Positions 42,281 through 51,039 of a stretch of DNA of 64,000 nt are shown here, piece by piece. Source of the stretch: JAXGXJ01 sp050943595 (GTDB taxonomy: Bacteria > Actinomycetota > Thermoleophilia > RBG-16-64-13); NCBI GenBank assembly GCA_050943595.1, contig JBMNPM010000001.1, forward strand, positions 124,001-188,000. Reading direction: 5' to 3'. The notes beneath the pieces were generated by a model, which did no database searches, was not told where the DNA came from, and saw only the letters and a program-made list of their open reading frames with translations. Each line of letters opens with the position of its first letter. The stretch's first letter is position 1. A program made the position numbers and the translations under genes.

Positions 42281-43393
42281 CTAGTGCCGGCCGAGTTCCA
42301 CCAGGCGCCGAGCAAGAAGCAGCGCATCCACCGGCCAGAGAGACGTGGGCCGGGGGCGGTGTACTCCGGGTCGCCCTGGTTCCGGGCGGCAGGAGAGGAT
42401 GGTTTCGCGCCAGCGGGTTGGTATGGCATCGATCCCGTGGACGGCCCCCAAGAGCGCACCGGCGATGGCCGCGTTGGTGTCGGTGTCACCGCCGCGCATG
42501 ACGGTGTCCGACACACCCTCCTCTAGGCTGGGGGCATGCAGCAGCTGCCAGAAGGCGTTGCACAAGGCGATGAGCACCCAACCCTGCTGATTCTCGAAGT
42601 CCTCTGGAGGCTCGGTGGCGGCCAGTTCGAGGCAGTCGCGTATTGCGCTGTGCACGGAGGTCGTACTGTCGGGCTGAGTGTGATCCTCTTCGGTGGCCCA
42701 GTTCATCACGAACCGGTAGACCTCCTCCGCCTGCGCACCGGTGGCTACGGCATGGGCTATGGCTACGACGAAGGTTGCACTGGCGTCCCGGCAGACTCGG
42801 TTGGGATGAGTGATGGCTGCATCCTGTCTCGCCAGGTCGGCAGCTGCAGCCGGGGACAGGGTATGGGCGTAGATGCCCAGGGGGCTCACGCGCATGAGGG
42901 CGCCGTTGGCCTGGCTCTCCCGCGCTGCTGTCGACCTGGCTGTCGCTGCTACGGAGGCCGGGTCTTCTCCACGCTTGAGGGCAGCTACAGCCGGCATTAG
43001 AGCCTGAGTTGTGGCGGCTCCATAGTCGAAGGGGGGTGACGCGTACCAGTGAGCGTAGGCGACCGCCGCCTCGCTCGGATCAAATCGGCCGGCCCGTATG
43101 ATGGAGCGCGCCAACATGAGTGCCATCTCTGAGTCGTCGGTCGGCTGTCCAGCGATGAGACGGTGAAGGCCGCCATCGGCCAGGTCACGGATGCCGTTGG
43201 GGTAATGCGTGCGGATGGACGATGTGCTCTGGAGCTCGACGAGGCTTCCGAGAGAATCGCCTGCCAGTTGTCCCAGCATACAGCCTTGAGCGCGTCCGAT
43301 GACATCATGTGCCGCCTCCGGTTCGCTCTCGTAGTCTTCCAGCAGCGGGTATAACGTCTCTATATCTGTCTCGATATCGTTTGGGTTGCTCAC
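42281..43393 (-). CDS. ADP-ribosylglycohydrolase family protein
   Basis: 370 aa if started at the second of two adjacent GTG codons (43396 or 43393), just after AAAGGAG (43408-43402); the longer upstream frame is not protein-like. Metal-site motifs of the DraG/ARH fold are present: GCMLGQLAGDSLGS, QPTDDSEMALMLA (Asp-Asp near the N-terminus) and GGDTDTNAAIAGALLGA near the C-terminus. Relatives remove ADP-ribose from proteins (DraG on nitrogenase reductase) or act on ADP-ribosylated small molecules. No ART partner is adjacent. It follows the transhydroxylase-like genes on the same strand. Confidence 0.88.
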   Translation of the reverse strand: MSNPNDIETDIETLYPLLEDYESEPEAAHDVIGRAQGCMLGQLAGDSLGSLVELQSTSSIRTHYPNGIRDLADGGLHRLIAGQPTDDSEMALMLARSIIRAGRFDPSEAAVAYAHWYASPPFDYGAATTQALMPAVAALKRGEDPASVAATARSTAARESQANGALMRVSPLGIYAHTLSPAAAADLARQDAAITHPNRVCRDASATFVVAIAHAVATGAQAEEVYRFVMNWATEEDHTQPDSTTSVHSAIRDCLELAATEPPEDFENQQGWVLIALCNAFWQLLHAPSLEEGVSDTVMRGGDTDTNAAIAGALLGAVHGIDAIPTRWRETILSCRPEPGRPGVHRPRPTSLWPVDALLLARRLVELGRH

Positions 43394-43430
43394 CACGGCG
43401 ACTCCTTTGTGTTCGATCGGGCCCAGCGGG

Positions 43431-43466
43431 GAGGCCTGCGCGGCGCTGGCGTGCCGCGCAGGCCTC
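43431..43466 (-). terminator. Long GC hairpin after the transhydroxylase-like genes
   Basis: Perfect 14-bp arms (GAGGCCTGCGCGGC, 43431-43444; its complement 43453-43466) with an 8-nt loop, 8 nt past the stop of the Fe-S subunit. There is no T-tract; it may stabilise or end the message ahead of the ADP-ribosylglycohydrolase. Confidence 0.6.
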
Positions 43467-43473
43467 AATCTTC

Positions 43474-44292
43474 TCACTCAGCCAGGGGGATATCGCCCAG
43501 ATTCACGTCTTTTTCGGTGGTGAGACCCGAGAAGGTCTTGGTAGCGTAGCCGTCGGCAGCGATGGTCAACTCGTAGGCCTCTTCGGCCAGTCCGTGGAAC
43601 CAGAAATCGCCGAAGTCGTCGGTGACGGCGGTCTGGGGTGCGGACCCGTCCGGTCCGTGCAGGGTGCAGACGGCTCCGATCACCACCTCTTCTTCCACCG
43701 GATCGTAGACCGTGCCGGCGATGAACTTTTTAGGCATGTTGAGGTAGTAGACCAGGGGCTCAGTGTCGCACTCGGGCTTTAGGGTCTCAGCCTCGGCGAT
43801 TTCAGCGGCGAAGTCCTCCGCTTCCCCGAACTGTATGGCCTCGGTGGGGCAGGCATCGACGCACCGCGGCACCTTCCACTCGCCGCTATCAAGGAGATGG
43901 GCGCAGCCGGTGCACTTCTGGGCCAGGTTGAGGTTCTCGTTGAAGAATATGGCGTCGTGAGGGCAGGCGTCCACACAGGCCTTACAGCCGGTGCACTTCT
44001 GCGGGTCGATGATTACCAGTCCATCGTCCCGCCGGTAGATAGCCCCCTCAATGGGGCAGATGGGCATGCAGGGGGCCAGGTGGCAGTGCATGCAGGGCTG
44101 GGGTACGTAGTGCATCTGTACTTTGGGTACCGTGCCTCGTATGTGCTCGGTCAGCCGCATCCAGAACTGTCCCGTGTCGGGCTGGGGCTTGGCGATCGGT
44201 GACCAGTCGTTAGCGACGTGTTCGTCTTTGCATACGATCTGACAGTTGTAGCAACCGTTGCAGAGCCCTATGTCGATCACAAACGCTTTCAT
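43474..44292 (-). CDS. Fe-S electron-transfer subunit of transhydroxylase-like molybdoenzyme, with C-terminal transthyretin-like domain
   Basis: 272 aa. Four Cys quartets are visible: C11/14/17/21 (CNGCYNCQIVC), CMHCHLAPCMPIC, CTGCKACVDAC, and CTGC with RCVDAC, enough for up to four [4Fe-4S] clusters in the DmsB/PsrB fold. From about residue 190 a beta-rich domain follows (FIAGTVYDPVEEEVVIGAVCTLHGP...), like the transthyretin-like domain of the pyrogallol-phloroglucinol transhydroxylase small subunit; ordinary DmsB proteins lack it. No signal peptide. It starts directly after the stop of the catalytic subunit. TH beta has three clusters, so four full quartets would be a difference. Confidence 0.85.
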   Translation of the reverse strand: MKAFVIDIGLCNGCYNCQIVCKDEHVANDWSPIAKPQPDTGQFWMRLTEHIRGTVPKVQMHYVPQPCMHCHLAPCMPICPIEGAIYRRDDGLVIIDPQKCTGCKACVDACPHDAIFFNENLNLAQKCTGCAHLLDSGEWKVPRCVDACPTEAIQFGEAEDFAAEIAEAETLKPECDTEPLVYYLNMPKKFIAGTVYDPVEEEVVIGAVCTLHGPDGSAPQTAVTDDFGDFWFHGLAEEAYELTIAADGYATKTFSGLTTEKDVNLGDIPLAE

Positions 44293-46914
44293 CTAAGCCT
44301 TCTCTCCTTCGATCCAGGCGTCGAAACGCAGCCCGGCGGCGTGATCGTATTCTCGGGCGAAGGCTTCCGGGTGGTCTCGGCGCCACTCGTCCCACTCCTC
44401 CCCCCTGACTTTCTGCACATCCACCAGGTAGCCACTAGTGGCTTGGCCTACCGCGTTCCGGGAGGTCAGCCCGTTGGGAGCGATAGCGTTGATGGCGCCG
44501 CCACGATCCACACGCTCGCTGATGGGATCGTGGCGCGCCCCGTGGTCGATGTAGACAACTCTGGGCATTATTCTCTCCCAGACACGGGCCCCGGCAAGGA
44601 CGATGCCTCGCTCGTTGAAGACCTTGACGACGTCACCATCCTTGATGCCTCGTTCGGCGGCGTCGCGGGGGTTGATCCACAGGGGCTCATACTTGTAGCC
44701 ATCGAAGCCCAGCACCTTACACGTGGGTATCTCGCGGGTCCAGGTTATGTCGTCACACTGGGAGTGTGTGCGCCACCGGCCGTGGTTGGACATGAGGAGC
44801 AGCGGGAACATGTCCGCCCGCTCACTGGAGATGCGCTCGTCGTGGGTCTCGGTTCGTTCGATCCACTTGGGATACGGTGGTCTCTCAGCATCGTAGGGGA
44901 AATGCTGGGCCAGGGCTTCGGAATAGAACTCAAGCTTGCCCGTAGGCGTGGGAAGCGGATGGGCCACCGGGTCGTCGTGGAAGTCTCGCAGACCCGGTGT
45001 GTCGTCCTCCCAATCATGGGCGGTGGGGAAGACGAAGTACTTCTTGTCCTCAAACTCGTCCCAGGTTATGAAGTCGGTGACTTCCATATCCTGGAACACC
45101 TGCATCTGCAGGTCGCGGGTGGTCATGCCTTCCGTGAATTGCTCCCCTAGACCCAACTTCTTGGCTACTTCGAGGACCACCTCGTAATCGCTCTTGGACT
45201 CGCCGATGGGAGCGATGGCCTGCTCCTGGATCATAATGCTCTGGAAGTGCGGACCTTGTCTGGTGTTGGTGACGATGTCCTCGACCTCTAAGGTGGTGTT
45301 TACCGGTAGGATGAGATCGGCATAGAGACAGTCGTTCTCCAACCAGGGGTGCTGGGCTACGATGCACTCGATCTTGGGGCTGCGGTAGGCCTCGATAGTC
45401 CAGTTGCCGTGGTTCCAGCAGGTGATGCGGCAGGGAGTGTCGGTCCATATCATGTGGATCTCAGTGCCGCCGTCTTCCTTCGGGATGGGGTAGGTGTATT
45501 TGATGAACTGGTCATCGGTGTCTGATTCCTGCCCGCCGCTGCCCATGAAGGTGAGGGGCGGACGGAGAATGGCCTCCTGGATGAGGGTCTTGGGGATGAG
45601 TTGTTTGCCCCAGGCGTCGGAGCTGGTCCGTACTGGGGTCCGTATGCGTTCGCTCAGCGCCGGGTTGAAAAAACGTGCGCTCTTGATGCCCTCGGCCCGA
45701 GGCATGCCGAAGTAGGTTATCTGGCATTGGTGTACGCCCGGGGCGCCCAGCCCCTGCATGCCTAACAGTATGCATTCCAGACGCCCAGGTTCATGTGAGA
45801 AGGGGCCCCTTATCATGGAGCCGCCGAAGTAGTGCACGATGGACGTGACCTGCTTGGCAAACTTGCGGGCCAGAGCTTTGATGGTCCACGGGGGTACGCC
45901 GCATTTTTTCGTGGCCCAAGATGGTGTCTTGGCGACGCCGTCCTCCTTGCCGAGGACGTAATCCGCCACCTTGTCCATGCCCACGGCATGAGTGGCCACA
46001 TACTCCTTGTCCCACGTCCCCTCCGTCAGCCACACGTGGATGATGGCGAGCTGCAGGGCTGCGTCGGTGTTGGGCAAGATGGGGATCCACTTGCCTGCGT
46101 GGATGGCGGCCCCGTAGTTGAGGTCCGGGCAGATATAGACCTGTTCGATCCCGGCTCGGGTCCAGAACTGACAGATACGGGTGGCGTACTGCCCCGTGAA
46201 TCCCCACGGTGTCGTCTCCGGGTCACCGCCCCAAAAGAGCAGTAGTTCGCTGTGCTCAGTGATGTCTTTGATGAGATTGTTGGCGGGTGACATCATGCCT
46301 TGGAACCCCTGGCCCCACACGTGCTTGGCACCCCAGTACCAACCCTCCCAGCTGTCCGGATTCCTCACCTGCTGTGTGAATCCGCCCATCAGGTCGAGGA
46401 GGTGTGCGGAATGACCGTGGGGGGTGTGGATGGTCAGACACTCCCCGTGACCGTCTCCCTGCACTAGGACTCCCAGTGGACCGTATTGCTCGTGGACCCT
46501 GCGAATCTCGGCTGCGATGATGTCGGTGGCTTCGTCCCACGAGATGCGTTGGTACGTGCTCTTCCCGCGATTCTGTGGGTTTCGTTCTCCCTGTGGGTTC
46601 CAGTCCACCCGTTTGAGGGGGTACTTGATGCGATTGGGGGAGAAGGTTCTCTTCTTGTAGGCGAGTGAGAAGGGTGAGGGGAGGGATTTCATCAATGGCT
46701 GCAGCGTTTCGCCGTTGCGCCGCATGGTCCAAGAATTTAAGTGTTCGCGGTCATACTTCCAGTCGTAGTGGAAGGGCCTGATCCGGACGGCCTTGCCGTC
46801 CTTCACGTCCACGGCGCACTCGCCGCCGCCGCCCAGCATGCCGCCGAGGGCTAGAGACCTGAAGACGGTCTTATCCGGCCTGACGTCGGGTAGTTTCTGC
46901 TCTTGGTCGCTCAT
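44293..46914 (-). CDS. Molybdopterin oxidoreductase, transhydroxylase-like catalytic subunit
   Basis: 873 aa, DMSO-reductase superfamily. There is no Tat signal and no N-terminal CxxCxxxC cluster motif (only one Cys in GGGGECAVDV), as in the large subunit of pyrogallol-phloroglucinol transhydroxylase (about 875 aa). Cofactor-domain motifs include YQRISWDEATDIIA, VQGDGHGECL (His156) and NPDSWEGWYWG (Asp187-Ser188), which by position resemble the His, Asp and Mo-ligand Ser reported for that enzyme. The C-terminal domain has LLMSNHGRWRTHSQCD and GDVVKVFNERG. Cytoplasmic, probably with bis-MGD. Catechol dehydroxylases and acetylene hydratase are related, so the substrate needs a tree and assay. 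Confidence 0.82.
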   Translation of the reverse strand: MSDQEQKLPDVRPDKTVFRSLALGGMLGGGGECAVDVKDGKAVRIRPFHYDWKYDREHLNSWTMRRNGETLQPLMKSLPSPFSLAYKKRTFSPNRIKYPLKRVDWNPQGERNPQNRGKSTYQRISWDEATDIIAAEIRRVHEQYGPLGVLVQGDGHGECLTIHTPHGHSAHLLDLMGGFTQQVRNPDSWEGWYWGAKHVWGQGFQGMMSPANNLIKDITEHSELLLFWGGDPETTPWGFTGQYATRICQFWTRAGIEQVYICPDLNYGAAIHAGKWIPILPNTDAALQLAIIHVWLTEGTWDKEYVATHAVGMDKVADYVLGKEDGVAKTPSWATKKCGVPPWTIKALARKFAKQVTSIVHYFGGSMIRGPFSHEPGRLECILLGMQGLGAPGVHQCQITYFGMPRAEGIKSARFFNPALSERIRTPVRTSSDAWGKQLIPKTLIQEAILRPPLTFMGSGGQESDTDDQFIKYTYPIPKEDGGTEIHMIWTDTPCRITCWNHGNWTIEAYRSPKIECIVAQHPWLENDCLYADLILPVNTTLEVEDIVTNTRQGPHFQSIMIQEQAIAPIGESKSDYEVVLEVAKKLGLGEQFTEGMTTRDLQMQVFQDMEVTDFITWDEFEDKKYFVFPTAHDWEDDTPGLRDFHDDPVAHPLPTPTGKLEFYSEALAQHFPYDAERPPYPKWIERTETHDERISSERADMFPLLLMSNHGRWRTHSQCDDITWTREIPTCKVLGFDGYKYEPLWINPRDAAERGIKDGDVVKVFNERGIVLAGARVWERIMPRVVYIDHGARHDPISERVDRGGAINAIAPNGLTSRNAVGQATSGYLVDVQKVRGEEWDEWRRDHPEAFAREYDHAAGLRFDAWIEGEKA

Positions 46915-47082
46915 GTAACTCGCCTTCCTTCAAGTCGGCGGCCTGTCGCGGAGGCCGTGTATGAGAGAGTCCGGGCGCCCTCACAGGTGGGGAGCCAACG
47001 CAACGTGCACACGAGAATATGTGTCGGCCCCATCGTACAAGAATAGTCTCTCAAGGGTGAAATCTGGGTCTGTGAGTATAGT

Positions 47083-47112
47083 GACCATTCGTTCGGCGAC
47101 CATTCGTTCGGC
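47083..47112 (+). repeat. Perfect 15-bp tandem repeat in the divergent promoter region
   Basis: GACCATTCGTTCGGC occurs twice with no gap, immediately after TATAGT (47077-47082), a possible -10 for the dehydrogenase gene. The 311-nt region 46915-47225 separates the transhydroxylase-like gene (-) from the SDR (+). The repeat is a likely activator or repressor site controlling one or both. Confidence 0.6.
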
Positions 47113-47225
47113 TTCGATCCCCGAGGTGCCGTGTGTCCGGTTCGGGTACAGTGTGAGCAGCGGCTGAGCCGCCCTCTGGCGGGTGTTGCCGGTCGACCAA
47201 CAGTGCGTGCGGTGGGAGGATCGAT

Positions 47226-47972
47226 ATGGATCTGGGATTCGAGGGCAAAGTGGCACTCGTTACCGGAGCAGCAAGCCAAATAGGATACGGGAAAGAGATT
47301 GCCCTATTGTTGGCTCGTGAAGGCTGCCGGGTCGTAGTTGCCGATATCGACCCAAAGGGCAGTGCGCAGACGGTGGAGCAAATCGAATCCATGGGCCGGG
47401 AGGCCATCGCCGTTGAGACCGACGTTACCGACCCGACAGCGGTGGACGCCTTGGTTGCTGCGGCGCTGGAGAGGTTTGGTTGCATCGACATCTTGATTAA
47501 CAATGCCGGTGGCGTTGTCGGCGGGAAGCCCTTCTTGGAGATGACCAAGGACGAGTGCGCGTTTAACATGGAGGTCAACCTCTACGGGCAGATGAATGTC
47601 TGCAGAGCGGTCATCCCGGGCATGGTTGCGCGTCGATACGGGCGGGTGGTCAGCATATCGGGGGGGCAGGGCCTTATGTATCTGTCGGCCTACGGGGCCT
47701 CAAAGGCGGCTATCGAGGCCTTTACGCACTCGCTGGCCGGGGAGGTGGCACAGTTCGGTGTCATTGTGAACGGAGTGCATCCGGGGCTGTCCGAGACCAA
47801 GCTTACCCTCACAACCCCTCGGGAGGTCCTCGAAATGAATGCACAGATGTCTGCACTCAAGAGACTATGCACGGCACAGGATGTGGCTCCACTGGTGGCC
47901 TTCCTGGCCTCGGATCTCTGTAGCTATATGGTGGGACAGTTCGTACATATGGACACCTTTGTCGGTGTGTGA
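47226..47972 (+). CDS. Short-chain dehydrogenase/reductase
   Basis: 248 aa, ATG with GGAGG (47217-47221 region) upstream. Classical SDR: cofactor loop TGAASQIGYG, Asp in VVVADIDPK (suggesting NAD(H) preference), NNAGG, catalytic Ser 13 residues before the Tyr of YGASK, and VNGVHPG. It is divergent from the transhydroxylase-like gene. Because phloroglucinol reductases are SDR enzymes, reduction of the ring product is an attractive idea, but the family is too broad for sequence alone to settle it. Confidence 0.88.
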   Translation: MDLGFEGKVALVTGAASQIGYGKEIALLLAREGCRVVVADIDPKGSAQTVEQIESMGREAIAVETDVTDPTAVDALVAAALERFGCIDILINNAGGVVGGKPFLEMTKDECAFNMEVNLYGQMNVCRAVIPGMVARRYGRVVSISGGQGLMYLSAYGASKAAIEAFTHSLAGEVAQFGVIVNGVHPGLSETKLTLTTPREVLEMNAQMSALKRLCTAQDVAPLVAFLASDLCSYMVGQFVHMDTFVGV

Positions 47973-48211
47973 TCGATCCCGTTGGTGATTATGCCGGCGG
48001 CCGTGGGCCGTAAAGATCGTGGGTTTGGACTACCAAAAGAGTACTCCCATGTGCTTGAGGAGCGAAAGCAGGTAAACTTTGCCGTCGTCGCGCCAAGACG
48101 CAGGAAATGGTGTGCGCAGGATAATGGTGCGACGAGCGTGTTCGGGTAGATAGACGAGGCCGGAGTCCTCGTAGTGTCCTTGAGCAGGGCTGGCGACTGG
48201 AGGGATGTGTC

Positions 48212-48883
48212 ATGGAGCCAGGGCTTCCACCATACTTCACGAATATGGACCCGCGACCCGGGCGGAAGGGTCCTCGGGAGAAGAAGCTCCTGCGCTTGGC
48301 TCTGGCTACCGCTCTGGGCGTGGTGGTCGTAGTCATGGTGGTCCTGACGGTCGTCGTGTTCGCGGGCGATGATACGACCGCTTCGACATCTACCACCGTA
48401 GGACAGACCTCATCTTCTTCAACCGCGACCAGCATCGCGTCTACGACCACTACTGCGCGCGCTACGACTACCACTTTGGCAGGCGTCGCAACCTACACCG
48501 CTTCATTGACCGGTGAGAACCTGGTTCCTCCTCGGAGGTCTACAGCCAAGGGTACTCTTACTGTGACTGTAGCTGCGGACGGCTCATCGGCTTCTTACGC
48601 ATTGAACGTCAGCAATCTCGATAGTTTGACTAAAGCTCGCCTTCACGAAGGTACGCCCGGTGCAGATGGGGGCACGATCCTCACGATATATGATGGTCCT
48701 ACGCGCAAAGACGTCTTTACGGGCACGGCGGCTGAGGGGGCCATCAGGGAAGTAAACTTTGAGGGACCTCTCAAGGGTAAGAAGATCGCCGATTTGGAGA
48801 CACTCATCAAAGGCGGCTCGGTGTGGCTGAATGTGGGGACGGTCGACCACCGCGCCGGGGAGATCTGTGGGCAGCTGGAGTAG
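48212..48883 (+). CDS. CHRD domain membrane-anchored protein
   Basis: 223 aa, ATG with GGAGGG upstream. A basic cytoplasmic head (RPGRKGPREKKLLR) and one membrane span (LATALGVVVVVMVVLTVVVFA) are followed by a Ser/Thr-rich extracellular linker and a CHRD domain (ASLTGENLVPPRRSTAKGTLTVTV ... ARLHEGTPGADGG ... GGSVWLNVGTVDHRAGEICGQL). CHRD domains were named from chordin; the bacterial function is unknown. The 239-nt gap before it holds nothing I recognise. Confidence 0.85.
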   Translation: MEPGLPPYFTNMDPRPGRKGPREKKLLRLALATALGVVVVVMVVLTVVVFAGDDTTASTSTTVGQTSSSSTATSIASTTTTARATTTTLAGVATYTASLTGENLVPPRRSTAKGTLTVTVAADGSSASYALNVSNLDSLTKARLHEGTPGADGGTILTIYDGPTRKDVFTGTAAEGAIREVNFEGPLKGKKIADLETLIKGGSVWLNVGTVDHRAGEICGQLE

Positions 48884-49066
48884 TGTGGATAGCTGGAGTA
48901 GTCCGTGCTGCGGGTGTGTTTGGATCTTTTCTCTCTGCCGAGGGCGGGGTCTCTCGAGTTCTTTCAGCTGGAATTTGAGAGTGGGTCGGCACTTCGACTT
49001 CGCGGCGCCATCCTGCTGAGGTGATCAACTCCTACTTGTCACCAACCGGTCAGTTCTCGGTCATTA

Positions 49067-49100
49067 TTGACAATAGCAGGTATAGTACTTACTATACCTG
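49067..49100 (+). promoter_or_regulatory. Consensus promoter overlapped by a 24-bp perfect palindrome
   Basis: TTGACA (49067-49072), exactly 17 nt, TACTAT (49090-49095). The palindrome CAGGTATAGTA-CT-TACTATACCTG (49077-49100, 11-bp arms) covers most of the spacer and the -10. Bound protein would block polymerase, so this is a strong operator candidate. It lies 38 nt before the ATG of the 90-aa gene. Confidence 0.8.
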
Positions 49101-49137
49101 TCTTTATCAAACAAGTGACTTTGAGGAGTGTCTACCC

Positions 49138-49410
49138 ATGGCCGATGAGATATTCAGCTTTGAACCAGCAGTTGTTCCGAAGGCCCAGCGCGGTTTCAGG
49201 AGAAGTAAGTACCTGGCTACCGTCGAGGCAATCGACCAGTTCTTGAAGGAAAATCCAAACGAAAACGCAGTTAAGATCGAATTAGGTGATGTGAGCAGCA
49301 AATCTGCCTACGCCAGCTTTCGTACAGTGATAGCGAGGGAATATCCTGACAGCATCCGTTTGACTCAGCGGGGTGGAGATCTATACATTGAGAGGCGTAG
49401 AGACGAATAA
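49138..49410 (+). CDS. Small protein of unknown function under the palindromic promoter
   Basis: 90 aa from ATG 49138 with GAGGAG upstream; the frame is open further 5' but crosses the promoter. Sequence: an acidic N-terminus, then RGFRRSKYLATVEAIDQFLKEN, KIELGDVSSKSAYASFRTVIAREY, and IRLTQRGGDLYIERRR. The Ser-rich middle and basic ends could form a helix-turn-helix followed by a strand or wing. Autoregulation through the palindrome is therefore possible but speculative. I do not recognise the family. A 20-bp hairpin follows. Confidence 0.7.
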   Translation: MADEIFSFEPAVVPKAQRGFRRSKYLATVEAIDQFLKENPNENAVKIELGDVSSKSAYASFRTVIAREYPDSIRLTQRGGDLYIERRRDE

Positions 49411-49467
49411 AGAGGCGACCCGGCCAGCAGAATTTAGAGACGGCGTGTAGTGTGGCTCCTCTAAGAA

Positions 49468-49511
49468 AGCCGTCGCACCTGCACTGCTTCTGCAGTGCAG
49501 GTGCGACGGCT
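49468..49511. terminator. Bidirectional hairpin with 20-bp perfect arms
   Basis: Arms 49468-49487 and 49492-49511 are fully complementary around a TTCT loop, between the 90-aa gene (+) and the FAD oxidase (-). Terminator for both directions. The left arm is preceded by AAGAA, giving a short T-tract for the minus-strand transcript. Confidence 0.8.
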
Positions 49512-49527
49512 GAACGCCATTTGTGGA

Positions 49528-50994
49528 CTAGAAGCAGAGCTTTCCAGGATTCATGACGTTGTTTGGATCGAAGATACTCTTAACCTTGCGAAGCGCAATG
49601 GTGGTGGCGGCATCCCTTCTATAGGCTGTGTCCGCCCAGGGGCCGTATGGACGGGAGAAGAAGGCCCCTCGAGCCGATAGCGTGTGGACCGCCGCTTCCG
49701 ACAGGGCTGCAACTTGTGCTGTTTCCTTGGCATCTGTCTTGTCAAAGAAAATATTGAATTCGCAATGGTAGTTGACGCCCTGCACAAGTGGTTGCAGGTA
49801 GATACCGATGTCGGAGACCTTTTGGTCATGCTTGACGGCAGTCTCTTCCATCACGCAGATGAGTTCGTTGAGTTTCTCGTATATGGTGATGAAGAAGATG
49901 TCGGTGCTGGAGCTGCCGCCCTTGCTTTTCCAGTATGAATCGGTGGAGGGTTCGTGTAGGGTCTTCATCAACTCGAAGGCGGAAACGGTTCCCACCGATC
50001 GAAGGGGGTTTACTCTGATGGACTGCGCGACGGTGGCGATGTCCTTCTGTAGGTAGGCGATCTTCTCTTCGGGGAAGTAGTTGGTCCCCGAGATGGTGTA
50101 GAAAAGGATCCAGCGTGGTAGTTCCGACTTGAGTCGTTCGTAGTCGGCAGGCCAATCTCGTGCCATGATGCGGGCCAAATTGGTATCGTTCAGCAGCAGG
50201 CAGTCATCGGCCCAGCGATTCCTGATGAGCCAGTGGGTGAACTCAAGCAGATTGTGGAGCTTGTCTGAGCCGACGAGATAGGGCTCCTCAATGGTGGGCA
50301 GATGTTCGCACCTGACTGTCGCCCAGGTTACGATACCCATGGTTCCCTGGGAACCTTGGATGAGCCTGAGGAAGTCGGCCTGGATGGGGCCGGCCGCTTC
50401 GTTTTGAGCCGCGCCGATGGCCCACTGCTCATCGAGAGTGCCGGGGCCGGCGGCTGAGCCCGTCTTGAAGGTGTCACCGGTGCCGTAGACCACCTGGGTG
50501 CAGGCCAACGGGTCGGAGATGTCCCAGTGGTACTTGGGCATGATCACCGGCTCTCTCTCCAGTGTGCTGCCTACCACCGACTTGGTCGGGCGTGGGAGAA
50601 GGGGTAGGTTCAATCGCAGTCCGGCATCCCGCGCAGCAGGTATCAACTCCCCAAAGGTGACGCCGGGTTCGACCATGACTATACGGTGCTCGAGGTCGAG
50701 CCGGACGATCTTGTTCAATCTGCGCATGTCGACGATGACAGCGCCGCCGACACTGGGGACCGTGTCACCCCTATAGTGAGGGGGGCCGGAGCTGACGGGG
50801 ATGAGGGGGGTGGCCGAGGTATTGGCCCAATTGATTATCTGTTGGACCTCCTCCGTATCCTTGGGTCGCACAACGCACCGGGGCGTAATGGGATGGACGA
50901 AACTCTCATCGGCCGCGTATCCACTCAGGATATCGGGGTCGTCGGATACATTCTCTGCACCAACAATGTCGGCCAACGCTTGCTTTTCTAACAT
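49528..50994 (-). CDS. GlcD-like FAD-linked oxidase, subunit 1
   Basis: 488 aa, ATG with GGGAGG upstream. PCMH/VAO-type FAD domain: PRCVVRPKDTEEVQQIINWAN, PVSSGPPHYRGDTVPSVGGAVIVDMRRLNKI, VMVEPGVTFGEL, and GSQGTMGIVTWATV. The C-terminal cap ends in the classic SIFDPNNVMNPGKLCF. Relatives oxidise alpha-hydroxy acids (glycolate, D-lactate) or phenolic side chains (4-cresol, vanillyl alcohol); the substrate is not readable here. Last gene of an operon with another FAD subunit and an Fe-S subunit, suggesting a GlcDEF-like complex. Confidence 0.88.
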   Translation of the reverse strand: MLEKQALADIVGAENVSDDPDILSGYAADESFVHPITPRCVVRPKDTEEVQQIINWANTSATPLIPVSSGPPHYRGDTVPSVGGAVIVDMRRLNKIVRLDLEHRIVMVEPGVTFGELIPAARDAGLRLNLPLLPRPTKSVVGSTLEREPVIMPKYHWDISDPLACTQVVYGTGDTFKTGSAAGPGTLDEQWAIGAAQNEAAGPIQADFLRLIQGSQGTMGIVTWATVRCEHLPTIEEPYLVGSDKLHNLLEFTHWLIRNRWADDCLLLNDTNLARIMARDWPADYERLKSELPRWILFYTISGTNYFPEEKIAYLQKDIATVAQSIRVNPLRSVGTVSAFELMKTLHEPSTDSYWKSKGGSSSTDIFFITIYEKLNELICVMEETAVKHDQKVSDIGIYLQPLVQGVNYHCEFNIFFDKTDAKETAQVAALSEAAVHTLSARGAFFSRPYGPWADTAYRRDAATTIALRKVKSIFDPNNVMNPGKLCF

Positions 50995-51039
50995 GTGGCA
51001 CCTCCCTGGTGACCAACGGTACGGAAATAAGGAAACACC

